Below, in pieces: positions 36,533 through 45,035 of a stretch of 64,000 bases of DNA. A program made the translations under genes and the position numbers. Where the stretch lies: contig NZ_CP045369.1 of the NCBI RefSeq assembly GCF_009363535.1, positions 1,306,001-1,370,000 of the forward strand, written 5' to 3'. Each line of letters begins with the position of its first letter. Position 1 is the first letter of the stretch. This DNA is from Microbulbifer sp. THAF38. GTDB taxonomy: Bacteria; Pseudomonadota; Gammaproteobacteria; Pseudomonadales; Cellvibrionaceae. The notes under the pieces were generated by a model, which saw nothing but the letters and a program-made list of their open reading frames with translations, had not been told where the DNA came from and did no database searches.

Positions 36533-37855
36533 CTACTTGTAATCATCCACTTCTCCCTCGTATCGGTGACGTTCACTCTCCTTTCCAGCATCAGGTGCAC
36601 TTTCAGGAAGTTCCAGGTCGTCGGGCAATAGCGTCCCCTGCCCACTGCCAATTGGCTGTTTAGAAGTCGGCTTCTTCACAGGCGAGCCGCCGCCAAGTGC
36701 GGGCTCCGCGGGCTTTTCTGTCACATCGTAGGGATCCCGCGGGGTGTTCTGGGGAGTGACCGGTTTGCCCGCAACAACCCGCTGCAGGCCATTGACGATC
36801 ACCGACTCACCGGCAACCAGTCCGTGATTTACCGCCCATAACTCGCCCTCCCGCTGCCCCAAGGTGACATAACGTTTTTCCGCGATATTTTTCTTGCCCA
36901 GCACGAAGAGATAGCGCCCCTGCATGTCCTCCATCACTGCCGATTGCGGCACCAACGGCTTCAGTGCCTCGCTGCCGGCATACAGACGGATGGAAACCCG
37001 CGCAAACTGCCCCTGTACCAACAGGCTGCCCGGGTTGGGAAAAAGCGCGCGCACCGCGACAGAGCCGGTATTTGGGTCTATCTGGTTGTCGATAAATACA
37101 ATCCGCCCCTCGTAGGGGTAATAGTTGCCATCCGGCAGTTCTATGCGCACATCCAGCTTCGTAGGGGGCAGCCCCTCCCTGCGGCGGCGCTCGGCATCCA
37201 CCTGCACGGCGTAGAGCTGATTCTCGGGAACCTCAAACAGTACATAGATCGGGTCCATCTTGACGATGGTGGTGAGTGGGTCCGAGTTGGGCCCCACCAG
37301 GGAGCCCTCGGTATATTGTGTGCGGCCAATACGGCCGGTAAGTGGCGCATAAATCTTTGTGTAGGAGAGATCCAGCCGAGCACTTTCCACTTTGGCACGA
37401 TCGGCATCTACCTGGGACTTGGCCTCTTCGAAAGTGCCCAGCAGTTCATCCATCTGTACTTGGCTGATGGCCCCCGTAGCCACCAGTTTACGACCACGAC
37501 GATAATTGCGTTCTGCAATGCGTAGAGAGGCCTCGGCGCGCTCCAGGTTAGCGCTCTGGTTATCCAGCTCGGCGATAAACGGGCGTGGGTCTATTTCAAA
37601 TAACAGGCGCCCCTCTTTGACGGTTTCCCCTTCCCTGAAATCACGACTCTGGATATAACCTTCCACACGGGGACGCACCTTAAACTCATCGGTGGCCTCC
37701 ACACGGCCGACAAATTCAAAGCGCGGAATGACAGGCTGCTCACGCACCACCAACACCTCTACAGGTGGCGGTGGTGGTGCCTTTTCTTCATCGTCTTTGC
37801 CGCCACAGGCCGACAAAACGATCACTATAAGTCCAAAAAATAAAATACGCGCCAT
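36533..37855 (-). CDS. RND efflux periplasmic adaptor (MexA/AcrA type), lipoprotein
   Basis: 440 residues. The lipoprotein signal is MARILFFGLIVIVLSACGG (lipobox LSAC). Typical membrane-fusion-protein order: a first beta-barrel/lipoyl half (GYIQSRDFREGETVKEGRLLFEIDPRPF), a coiled-coil hairpin (residues about 100-165), a second lipoyl half (LSYTKIYAPLTGRIGRTQYTEGSLV) and a beta-barrel (DPIYVLFEVPENQLYAV). The C-terminal extension after residue 380 is rich in Pro, Lys, Asp and Glu (TPRDPYDVTEKPAEPALGG onward), longer than in AcrA. Operon with the permease gene; no regulator adjacent. Confidence 0.94.
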   Translation of the reverse strand: MARILFFGLIVIVLSACGGKDDEEKAPPPPPVEVLVVREQPVIPRFEFVGRVEATDEFKVRPRVEGYIQSRDFREGETVKEGRLLFEIDPRPFIAELDNQSANLERAEASLRIAERNYRRGRKLVATGAISQVQMDELLGTFEEAKSQVDADRAKVESARLDLSYTKIYAPLTGRIGRTQYTEGSLVGPNSDPLTTIVKMDPIYVLFEVPENQLYAVQVDAERRRREGLPPTKLDVRIELPDGNYYPYEGRIVFIDNQIDPNTGSVAVRALFPNPGSLLVQGQFARVSIRLYAGSEALKPLVPQSAVMEDMQGRYLFVLGKKNIAEKRYVTLGQREGELWAVNHGLVAGESVIVNGLQRVVAGKPVTPQNTPRDPYDVTEKPAEPALGGGSPVKKPTSKQPIGSGQGTLLPDDLELPESAPDAGKESERHRYEGEVDDYK

Positions 37856-37966
37856 AGTGAAGCTGGCACCGCCTTATGAACTTCAACATCTTTAACACCT
37901 TTAACAACTATAGGCGTCAAAAAGCTGGAAGCTGGCGCTGGAATCTTGCATAGGTATACTGACGTC

Positions 37967-38506
37967 ATGAAATTCTGTAGCCAATGCGGCAGCAATGCCG
38001 TCACATTTTCCATTCCCAAAGGGGATGACCGCCCACGCCACCTATGTGGCAATTGCGGCACCATTCACTACATCAACCCCCGTGTGATCGTCGGTGTTTT
38101 GCCCTATTTGGAAGACCGGGTCCTACTGTGTAAACGTGCCATTGAGCCACGCCTTGGGCTGTGGACCCTGCCGGCCGGTTTCATGGAAAACGGGGAAACC
38201 AGTGAAGAAGGAGCTCTGCGGGAATCTTGGGAGGAAGCTCGCGCCAGTATTCGTGTGGATGAACTCTATTCTATTTACGACATTCCCCATATCAATCAGG
38301 TCTACCTGATGTATCGCGGAGAACTCACCGATACCAATTTTGGTCCAGGGCCTGAGTCATTAGAAGTGTCGCTATTTCGGCAGGAGGAAATTCCCTGGGA
38401 TGAAATCGCCTTCCCGATTATGCACAAGACCCTAAAGCACTATTTCGCCGACACCCAACAGGGGCAATACCAGCTGCACCGCGGTGTTATTTCGCGAAAA
38501 CTTTAG
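37967..38506 (+). CDS. NudC-like Nudix hydrolase with zinc ribbon
   Basis: 179 residues from the ATG at 37967; an in-frame TTG seven codons upstream is less likely. A Cys4 zinc ribbon (MKFCSQCGSNAV ... RHLCGNCGTIHY) is followed by INPRVIVGVLPYLEDRVLLCKRAIEP, then the Nudix box GFMENGETSEEGALRESWEEARASI. It lacks the N-terminal domain of E. coli NudC and is shorter, resembling stand-alone NADH/ADP-ribose pyrophosphatase-like proteins. Substrate assignment is tentative. Transcribed divergently from the efflux operon. Confidence 0.87.
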   Translation: MKFCSQCGSNAVTFSIPKGDDRPRHLCGNCGTIHYINPRVIVGVLPYLEDRVLLCKRAIEPRLGLWTLPAGFMENGETSEEGALRESWEEARASIRVDELYSIYDIPHINQVYLMYRGELTDTNFGPGPESLEVSLFRQEEIPWDEIAFPIMHKTLKHYFADTQQGQYQLHRGVISRKL

Positions 38507-38601
38507 TCGCACAAGCCGCATTGCAAGTAGCGCACTGAGCAGGGGCGCAGGTTGAGAGAAGAATCCCCCTGCCCGCCAATAAATATTAAAAGGATGTTCC
38601 G

Positions 38602-39132
38602 ATGAAATACGCCTACATGCTTGCTGTCCTGCTATTGGTGGGGGTGGGCTTGCCCATGATTATTCCTGGCCCCGACGGCAAGCCGATAATGTCTCCCCAA
38701 GACTGGCTTCCAGATCAACAAACCCTGGACTCAGTCCGCCAGCAAGGCCAGCGCGCCTTTCAAGCGGTGAGCGACAGCACACAGAAATCGGCCGAGCAAT
38801 TGGAAACCCTGGTGGAATCCAGTGGCCTTTTGCCGGAAGAGCAAAACAAACCGACCAGAGAAGTCTTTAGCTGGCAAGACAGTGAAGGTAATTGGCACTT
38901 CTCCGATTCGATACCCGAAGGAATGGATGCCGATGTGCGTATCCACCAGGTAAAACCCATCAATACCCTGCCCGCCAGCCAGACCGTTAGCGATATGCAG
39001 CCGCAAGAGCCCCAAGCGCAACCTCTGCAGGAAAATAGCGGAAGCGAAAACCGAATCACTCAGATCCTGAAAGAGGTTCAGGCACTAAAAGAAAAGAGCC
39101 AGCAGCGCCAACAGGCACTGGATAACCTCTAA
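38602..39132 (+). CDS. DUF4124 domain protein
   Basis: 176 residues, AAGGATG ahead of the ATG. N-terminal hydrophobic stretch (residues 5-22), then a Gln-rich linker, and the DUF4124 core REVFSWQDSEGNWHFSDSIPEGMDADVRIHQV, which is usually written YRWxDxxGxxHYSD in this family. The C-terminal 40 residues are predicted helical and Gln/Lys-rich. Family members are envelope-associated proteins of unknown role, common in gammaproteobacteria. The protein is likely anchored with the domain in the periplasm. Confidence 0.8.
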   Translation: MKYAYMLAVLLLVGVGLPMIIPGPDGKPIMSPQDWLPDQQTLDSVRQQGQRAFQAVSDSTQKSAEQLETLVESSGLLPEEQNKPTREVFSWQDSEGNWHFSDSIPEGMDADVRIHQVKPINTLPASQTVSDMQPQEPQAQPLQENSGSENRITQILKEVQALKEKSQQRQQALDNL

Positions 39133-39175
39133 AACCCTCTCATGCGAATAGCAGGATATCGCTCATATCCTGCTT

Positions 39176-39505
39176 TTAGAGATTTTTACCGCCACAACGG
39201 CTATCCAGGTGCCAGAGATCGAAAGCCGGCTCTTCATAGGGATGCGCCTGGTAAAGGGCCTCAAGGGCCGCATCTACAGACTCATCGGCACACACCATCT
39301 CAACCCGATATTCCTCTACTTGCTCTACCTGACCGGATTCGCCAATAAATGGCTGGCTACCCTCTAATGGACGAAACTGGCCAACACCCAAAACCTGCCA
39401 GCAACAACTGTCGTAATCTCCAATTCTGCCGGCTCCGGCGTCAAACAGGGCTTGTTTCACAACTTCCAGATGCGTTGCGGGTATATAGATGCAGAGCTTA
39501 TGCAT
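39176..39505 (-). CDS. NIF3-like / YqfO-type small protein
   Basis: 109 residues. Matches the stand-alone CutA-like insert domain of the NIF3 family: KLCIYIPATHLEVVKQALFDAGAGRIGDYDSCCWQVLGVGQFRPLEGSQPFIG, then VEEYRVEMVC and ALYQAHPYEEPAFDL. HPYEEP is the family hallmark. It probably forms trimers; no biochemical function is established. It has the same orientation as cnoX but is separated from it by a hairpin. Confidence 0.88.
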   Translation of the reverse strand: MHKLCIYIPATHLEVVKQALFDAGAGRIGDYDSCCWQVLGVGQFRPLEGSQPFIGESGQVEQVEEYRVEMVCADESVDAALEALYQAHPYEEPAFDLWHLDSRCGGKNL

Positions 39506-39536
39506 TCCGATTATTCACTTTTTAAAGGTGGGTAAA

Positions 39537-39563
39537 GCAAAGGGGCCGTCAGGGCCCCTTTGC
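39537..39563. terminator. Hairpin between cnoX and the NIF3-like gene
   Basis: GCAAAGGGGCC-GTCA-GGCCCCTTTGC, 23 bases past the cnoX stop. Strong GC stem, but no long T-run on the minus strand. Confidence 0.6.
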
Positions 39564-39585
39564 AGTGCAATACGATTGAAACGCT

Positions 39586-40440
39586 TTAGAACAACAACGT
39601 CATCAGTTTGCGCTGATATTGGGTGGCGATAGGGTCGCCGGCACCCAAGCTTTTCACGATATCGAGAAATGCCTGCTTGGCCGCACCATCGGCAAAATTC
39701 ATATCCTTGCGCAGGATATCCAGCAACAGCTCCAAGGCTTCCTGATGACGGTTAGCCTGGCTGTACTGCACCGCCAGCTTATAGGCAGAATCGTAATCTT
39801 GTGGGTTTTGCTCCAAGGCTTTTTGCAGCGCCTGTATTTCCGGTGTATCCGCCGCCTTTTGCTTCAATTCCAACTGAGCCATTAAGCGCTGGTATTCCGC
39901 ATCCTGATCCGCCAGAAGGATTTTACCGAGCACCGTTTCCGCTTCTTGTGCGCGGTTTTGATCGAGTAATAACGCCGCCAACTGCTTGGCGATATCCACC
40001 CGCTCGGAGGACTCGGTATACGCCTGGCGCAACAACGGCAGGGCTTCATCCACTTTACCCTCGCCGATCAGGGCTTGGGCCTGCTGCAGTTTGATATCCC
40101 AGGGTTTTGGCAGATATTTATCGAGCATTTCGCGGATCTGGCTTTCCGGCTGCGCCCCGGCAAAGCCATCCACCGGCTGCCCCTCTTTAAGCAGCATGAC
40201 TGTGGGTAGGCTGCGCACCCCCAGCTGGCCGGCGATCATCTGCTCGGTGTCGGCATTCACTTTGGCCAGGAGAAACTGACCCGCGTATTCATTCGCGAGC
40301 TTTTCCAAAACCGGCATTAACTGTTTGCACGGTTCGCACCAATCGGCCCAAAAATCCACCAGGACCGGGCGATTCATGGATTCTTCGATGAGTACCTGCT
40401 GGGCGTTTTCTGCCGTTACATCGACAATAAAATCGTTCAC
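39586..40440 (-). CDS. cnoX: Thioredoxin-TPR co-chaperone CnoX (YbbN)
   Basis: 284 residues. Thioredoxin domain (about 1-110) with active site WADWCEPCKQL and the cis-Pro SLPTV, followed by tetratricopeptide-like helices (QALIGEGKVDEALPLLRQAY, then EIQALQKALEQNPQDYDSAYKLAVQYSQA, then HQEALELLLDILRKD). In E. coli this protein protects substrates under bleach stress and passes them to GroEL. There the CxxC is degraded to SxxC; here both Cys are present, so it may be redox active. No signal peptide. Confidence 0.92.
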   Translation of the reverse strand: MNDFIVDVTAENAQQVLIEESMNRPVLVDFWADWCEPCKQLMPVLEKLANEYAGQFLLAKVNADTEQMIAGQLGVRSLPTVMLLKEGQPVDGFAGAQPESQIREMLDKYLPKPWDIKLQQAQALIGEGKVDEALPLLRQAYTESSERVDIAKQLAALLLDQNRAQEAETVLGKILLADQDAEYQRLMAQLELKQKAADTPEIQALQKALEQNPQDYDSAYKLAVQYSQANRHQEALELLLDILRKDMNFADGAAKQAFLDIVKSLGAGDPIATQYQRKLMTLLF

Positions 40441-40479
40441 AAACTCTCCTGAGTAATGTCTTGCTATTCTGCTGTTGTT

Positions 40480-40863
40480 CTAGCGATAGAGGGAATCCGT
40501 GCCGTAAGCCAGCTCAAGGGATTCCCGCTCAACTTTGCGCAGCCCCTTTACCACCAGGCCATAGGAGCGATCCGCCATCCGCTCAATTTCATAATCCGGC
40601 ACTGTGCCATCGAGCAATACAGTATTCCAGTGCTTCTTGTTCATATGGTAACCCGGTAACACACCGGGAAATATATCCCGCAGGGCCTGGGCCTCATCGG
40701 GATCGCACTTCAAATTGGTGGCATCTACTTCGCGATAGCGGCTGAGAGTGGCGAACATACGCCCCTTGATCTTGTACACCGCAACCTCTGGACCAAAAGG
40801 GAAATCTTCGATCACTTCGGGCCGGGCGAGTAGATAGCTTCTCAGTTCCGCTCTTTGCATCAT
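40480..40863 (-). CDS. MmcQ/YjbR family protein
   Basis: 127 residues with a CyaY-like fold: LRSYLLARPEVIEDFPFGPEVAVYKIKGRMFATL, NLKCDPDEAQALRDIFPGVLPGYHMNKKHWNTVLLDG and a last helix with YGLVVKGL. GYHMNKKHWNT is the signature of the family, which has been proposed to bind DNA but is not characterised. The stop of the DUF885 gene lies 6 bp before it on the same strand, suggesting one transcript. Confidence 0.88.
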   Translation of the reverse strand: MMQRAELRSYLLARPEVIEDFPFGPEVAVYKIKGRMFATLSRYREVDATNLKCDPDEAQALRDIFPGVLPGYHMNKKHWNTVLLDGTVPDYEIERMADRSYGLVVKGLRKVERESLELAYGTDSLYR

Positions 40864-40869
40864 TGGGTC

Positions 40870-42249
40870 CTACCAATCCAGCGAGGAGGGTAAGCGCGGC
40901 GAAGACAACAGCTTAGCGAAGCGCTGCCAGCGCTCTTCTGCGCTGTTGGTATCCCGCTCCACATAATCCGCCACCAACTTCTTGCCCCAGTTGTAATTGA
41001 TCACATAGGCACCGTAGGCGTCGACAAAATCTTTGCGCTGTTTTGCCTTAGCCGGGCTCATCAGAGTGTATTTTTCAAATAGTGCCGCCACTTGATCAGC
41101 GGCAATTTCACCATCGATATACTGGCGCGCAATTTCATTGCCGGCAAAACTGAGCTTATCCACCAGAGCCATCACCCGGTCATATTTCTGCGCACTTTGC
41201 GGGTCCAGTCCAGCGAGGGGATAGAGTACTTCCATCTCGAAGCGAGTTTTCTCCTCTCCGGGGAAGGCCAAATCGATACCGTAGTTGGCACTGCCCTCGG
41301 CAATCAGAGATTGGGGGCTGAACAGCGGGTATACGCTGTATTCCACCCAGCCGCGCTCTTTGACCAGAGTCTGCTCCAACAGAGCGTTATAAGTGTGATG
41401 GCCCGGGTAGCCCTCATGGCAGCCCAGGTCGATAGCGCGATCAATGGTGATCGGCAAACCGCGATTCACCTGTATCAGGCTATGCGCACCCCCTTGATAC
41501 CAGTTGTAACCGCTCCAGGGTTTGTCACTGACATACTCCAGGGCAAAATTTTCATCCTGCGGCAACGGGATATACTGCTTGGTACGCAGGCGACACTCTG
41601 CAATCGCCGCATCAAAAACCCCCTGGAGCTTATCCGCAGGAATTTCATACTGCTGGCGAAACGCCTGCACTCGCGCACTCAGAGGCTCCTCTCCGGGCAA
41701 CAGTTCATTCAACTCCTGCAAAAGCAGGTCGAAACTGGAGAAATCCTGCCTGGGGGGCTCGGTGTCATAGAGTTCGCGGGCTTCTTTGGCAAAGTTGCGC
41801 TCGCTTTCGCCAGCAAGGCTGCGGGCGTGTGCCACTAGTGCAGCCAACTGAGTTCGCAGGTAGTGCAGGCGCAGACCGTCAGGGGAACCATCCGCCGCGC
41901 CCTCCCCGGGTAGCTGAGCGATCAGGGCGCTACCGCGTTTGGCAATATCCGCCGGGCTGGCCTGGCTCTGCTCCGCCTGCGCTCGCCACTGCACCGGGCC
42001 ATAATAGGCATCGACATAACTCTTGTCGTGATTACCCAATTCCAGCACCAGGGCAACATAGTCCCTGGCCACAGTGTCCATCGCCATACCCCCTTTCCCT
42101 TTATCTGCGGCATTTGCGGCCGATACCGCCTCGACACCTGTCCCTTTCTGCAACTTTGGCTCCTGGGATGATTTACCCTCACAGGCTGCAAGGAATAATG
42201 GTGCGGCCAGTATAGGCAGCAGGCGCGCCGCCTTTACCACTCGTTTCAT
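40870..42249 (-). CDS. DUF885 family putative metallohydrolase, lipoprotein (copy 5)
   Basis: 459 residues from the ATG at 42249 (MKRVVKAARLLPILAAPLF, lipobox LAAC). It is the shortest and most divergent copy. The motif is HEGYPGHHTYN near residue 278, so the position after PGHH that is Q in copies 1, 2 and 4 is not conserved. A second motif reads IAEGSANYGIDLAF where others have EGWxLYxE. It has FALEYVSDKPWSGYNWYQGG in place of the usual DGSRPG region. It retains the two His of HExxxH and a distant Glu, so the zinc-site scheme is plausible. The final third is short. Confidence 0.83.
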   Translation of the reverse strand: MKRVVKAARLLPILAAPLFLAACEGKSSQEPKLQKGTGVEAVSAANAADKGKGGMAMDTVARDYVALVLELGNHDKSYVDAYYGPVQWRAQAEQSQASPADIAKRGSALIAQLPGEGAADGSPDGLRLHYLRTQLAALVAHARSLAGESERNFAKEARELYDTEPPRQDFSSFDLLLQELNELLPGEEPLSARVQAFRQQYEIPADKLQGVFDAAIAECRLRTKQYIPLPQDENFALEYVSDKPWSGYNWYQGGAHSLIQVNRGLPITIDRAIDLGCHEGYPGHHTYNALLEQTLVKERGWVEYSVYPLFSPQSLIAEGSANYGIDLAFPGEEKTRFEMEVLYPLAGLDPQSAQKYDRVMALVDKLSFAGNEIARQYIDGEIAADQVAALFEKYTLMSPAKAKQRKDFVDAYGAYVINYNWGKKLVADYVERDTNSAEERWQRFAKLLSSPRLPSSLDW

Positions 42250-42313
42250 TATTGTTTCTCTTAGAGTTGATTTCTTATTTCTTAATTTACCGGGCTGGCA
42301 ACTTAGGGAGACC

Positions 42314-42339
42314 AGGCCCCCCAAAAAATGGTGGGGCCT
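42314..42339 (-). terminator. Hairpin after nhaA
   Basis: AGGCCCC / GGGGCCT stem with a loop containing AAAAAA, 15-40 bases past the nhaA stop. On the minus strand the loop reads as a T-run, so termination efficiency is uncertain. Confidence 0.5.
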
Positions 42340-42353
42340 GCCGGGTAAGAGCC

Positions 42354-43847
42354 TCAGCTCTGGCGACCGGGGTTCTCCTGGGTGGCGTTACCTCCCTTCT
42401 CGGTGCTCTCCGGCTGGTCCCCGCTATCCTCCCCTTGCTCGACGTCCTCATCATCTGCCTGGGCATCAAACTCCTCAGAAACCGGCGCAGCGCGCAGTAC
42501 CAGGAAGCCAGCGATACCGGCAATTACGGACGCAATCAAAATGCCCGCCTTGGCCTGAATCAGCAGGTCACCCTCGCCGCTAAAGGCCAGCTCGGAGATA
42601 AAGATCGACATGGTAAAACCGATACCGCCGAGCAGTGCCACACCGACAATGTGCTGGAAACTGGCCAGCTTGGGCAACTTGCCCAAGCCCAATTTCCAAC
42701 CGATCCAGGTGGCGCCCACAATCCCAATGAGTTTACCGAACACCAGGCCAGCGATAACCCCGAGGGTCACAGGATTGAACACTGCAGCGGAGCTGGTAAA
42801 GCTGTCGAAAGGAATTCCCGCATTGGCCAGGGCAAAGATCGGGATTACCAGGAAGCCCACGGGAATGTGCAGGCGGGTTTCCATACGCTGCAAGGGAGAT
42901 TGCGCCAGGTTTACACCATTGCCTAACGCCATAACCCGCGCGCGCAGGGCATCGTTGGCAATAATTTTGTCACCGGGGCGAAAACAGCGGTCGAAACTGC
43001 GGATGATATCTTTTACAAAAGTACTAAAGGCCACCGGATCGTATTTAGGTTTGGCCGGCAGCGCCATGGCGGTAATGACACCCGCGATGGTGGCATGTAC
43101 CCCAGCCAGATAAAACTCATACCACAACAGAATTCCCACGAACACATAAGCGGGGGAGTTGCGCACACCTGCGGCCTTAAGCAACCACATAATCACGATC
43201 AGACAACCCGCAGCGATAAGCGCCGCCACATTGACCTGTTCGGTGTACCAGATGGCTATTACCAGGATGGCACCCAGGTCGTCCACAATCGCCAGCGCAA
43301 CCAGAAAAGTTACCACGGCACGGGGAACCCGGTTGCCCAGTAGCGCAATACAACCCACAGCAAAAGCGATATCCGTCGCCATGGGAATGCCCCAGCCACG
43401 CTCCGCCTCGCCACCGGCATTAAAAGCCGCATATATCAATGCCGGCACCACCATGCCGCCGATAGCCGCCATCACCGGGAGAACCGCCTGACGTAAATCG
43501 GACAACTCCCCCACCATAAATTCGCGTTTTAATTCCAATCCCACCAGGAAAAAGAAGATCGCCATCAAGCCATCATTAATCCAATGGTGCAGAGATAAAG
43601 AAAACTCCCAATCCCCTGCATTTAAGCTAATGGGCATATGTAGTAGGTGCTTATAGGCATCTTCCAGAGGGGAATTTGCGATAATCAACGCCGCCAGTGC
43701 GGAGAGCATGAGTAAAATGCCACTGCTGCTTTGTCGATGGATAAACTCTTCGAAAGGTGTCACCAGGCGCCCAAATGCCTCTTCTAAAGGCGCCTCAAAA
43801 ACCTTTCCTTTGCGAATCTTGAACTTGTTCAGAACGCTTTTTGCCAT
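42354..43847 (-). CDS. nhaA: Na+/H+ antiporter NhaA
   Basis: 497 residues from the ATG at 43847; a TTG two codons upstream is an alternative. It exchanges Na+ for H+ at the inner membrane. Twelve-helix pattern with DGLMAIFFFLVGLELKREFMVGEL, the helix-IV/V signature GWGIPMATDIAFAVG, and ALAIVDDLGAILVIAIWYT, which carries the paired Asp of the ion site. The N-terminus has a 40-residue extension compared with E. coli NhaA. The C-terminus after residue about 440 is an acidic tail (QADDEDVEQGEDSGDQ), likely cytoplasmic. Fits a marine, salt-exposed organism. Confidence 0.95.
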   Translation of the reverse strand: MAKSVLNKFKIRKGKVFEAPLEEAFGRLVTPFEEFIHRQSSSGILLMLSALAALIIANSPLEDAYKHLLHMPISLNAGDWEFSLSLHHWINDGLMAIFFFLVGLELKREFMVGELSDLRQAVLPVMAAIGGMVVPALIYAAFNAGGEAERGWGIPMATDIAFAVGCIALLGNRVPRAVVTFLVALAIVDDLGAILVIAIWYTEQVNVAALIAAGCLIVIMWLLKAAGVRNSPAYVFVGILLWYEFYLAGVHATIAGVITAMALPAKPKYDPVAFSTFVKDIIRSFDRCFRPGDKIIANDALRARVMALGNGVNLAQSPLQRMETRLHIPVGFLVIPIFALANAGIPFDSFTSSAAVFNPVTLGVIAGLVFGKLIGIVGATWIGWKLGLGKLPKLASFQHIVGVALLGGIGFTMSIFISELAFSGEGDLLIQAKAGILIASVIAGIAGFLVLRAAPVSEEFDAQADDEDVEQGEDSGDQPESTEKGGNATQENPGRQS

Positions 43848-43973
43848 CGACAAACATCCTCTTTCCTAAAGATTAGCCCTACTAGATGCGGGGCCACACT
43901 TCTACCTATGGGAGCCAGAGGTTAGCATGGCCACTGTATTCTTAACCATATTGACAGGACCCAGTAGCAAAAC

Positions 43974-44738
43974 ATGACCCGATTGGACCAACTGCTTGTA
44001 CAGAGAAAACTCGTCAATTCCCGCACCCACGCCAAGAAGCTGGTCGATGCCGGCCGGGTCATGCTATCGGAAGGCGGCCCCATGGAACCGGCGCGCAAAG
44101 CCAGCCAGTCTGTCAGAGAGGACTGCAGCCTGGAGGTCACAACACTGCCCGAAGACCAATATGTTTCCCGCGCCGGCCTAAAACTCGCCGCAATTCTCGA
44201 CCAAACGGGTTTAAACCCTCATGGCTGGCATGCCCTGGATGTGGGTTGCTCTACCGGTGGCTTTAGTGACTGCCTGTTACAGAGAGGTGCTACTTCCGTA
44301 GTGGGGGTGGATGTTGGGCGGGACCAACTTGCTAAGAAGTTACTGGACGATCCACGCATGCACCTGTTTGAGGGAGTTAATGCACGCCATTTAGAAGCAT
44401 CACACCTTTCTCCCTACGCAGATAACGGCTTTGATGCCATCGTTATGGATGTATCCTTTATTTCTCAAACACTGATACTCCCGCAACTACCATCCCTACT
44501 GAAACCCAAAGGCCAATTGTTAACCCTGGTAAAGCCACAGTTTGAAGTGGGACCTGAGGGCATTGGTAAAGGAGGGTTGGTGCGTGACGAAAAGCTCTAT
44601 CCCCAGGTACGAGAAAAGATTACAGCTTTATGTGATGAACTAGGCCTTGAGGTGAAAAAATATATTGATAGCCCGATTAAAGGTGGGGACGGCAACCGGG
44701 AGTTTTTACTCTGGGCTGTTCAGAAAAACAATCATTGA
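43974..44738 (+). CDS. tlyA: TlyA-family rRNA methyltransferase
   Basis: 254 residues. N-terminal S4 RNA-binding domain (TRLDQLLVQRKLVNSRTHAKKLVDAGRVML) followed by an FtsJ-type methyltransferase: ALDVGCSTGGFSDCLLQRGATSVVGVDVGRDQL (SAM site), DAIVMDVSFISQTLILP (Asp of the KDKE set), and VKPQFEVGPEGIGKGGLVRD. The enzyme 2'-O-methylates cytidines of rRNA in mycobacteria. In proteobacteria the longer group acts on 16S and/or 23S rRNA, and some members have hemolysin annotations of doubtful value. Start and length are normal. Confidence 0.93.
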   Translation: MTRLDQLLVQRKLVNSRTHAKKLVDAGRVMLSEGGPMEPARKASQSVREDCSLEVTTLPEDQYVSRAGLKLAAILDQTGLNPHGWHALDVGCSTGGFSDCLLQRGATSVVGVDVGRDQLAKKLLDDPRMHLFEGVNARHLEASHLSPYADNGFDAIVMDVSFISQTLILPQLPSLLKPKGQLLTLVKPQFEVGPEGIGKGGLVRDEKLYPQVREKITALCDELGLEVKKYIDSPIKGGDGNREFLLWAVQKNNH

Positions 44739-45035
44739 GAATACAGAGAAATCAAGAGAGCAAAACATATAGTCCAGGTTTTCATAACCGAGCTCTACAC
44801 CTAGCTCTACTTTCTCTAAATTTACACACACCGCTGGGCTCTTAAATAGAAGGGGCCCAGATAATCAAAGAAAACAAACAGAGACATAAACATTTTACAT
44901 AGTAAGAAATTATCTATTCAAAGCTATCATCCTTTCCTTAATAAAAAGTAATTTTTTCTATCACAAACACTCAATAAGCACGTCATAACCGGCCCTTATC
45001 CTGCGCACAGCCAATGACAATCAGGATAAGACCTA

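Noticed and set aside
36357..36663. Open frame opposite the RND genes and similar overlapping frames
   Set aside because: Shadow of the strong coding frame on the other strand, with no ribosome site or family features.
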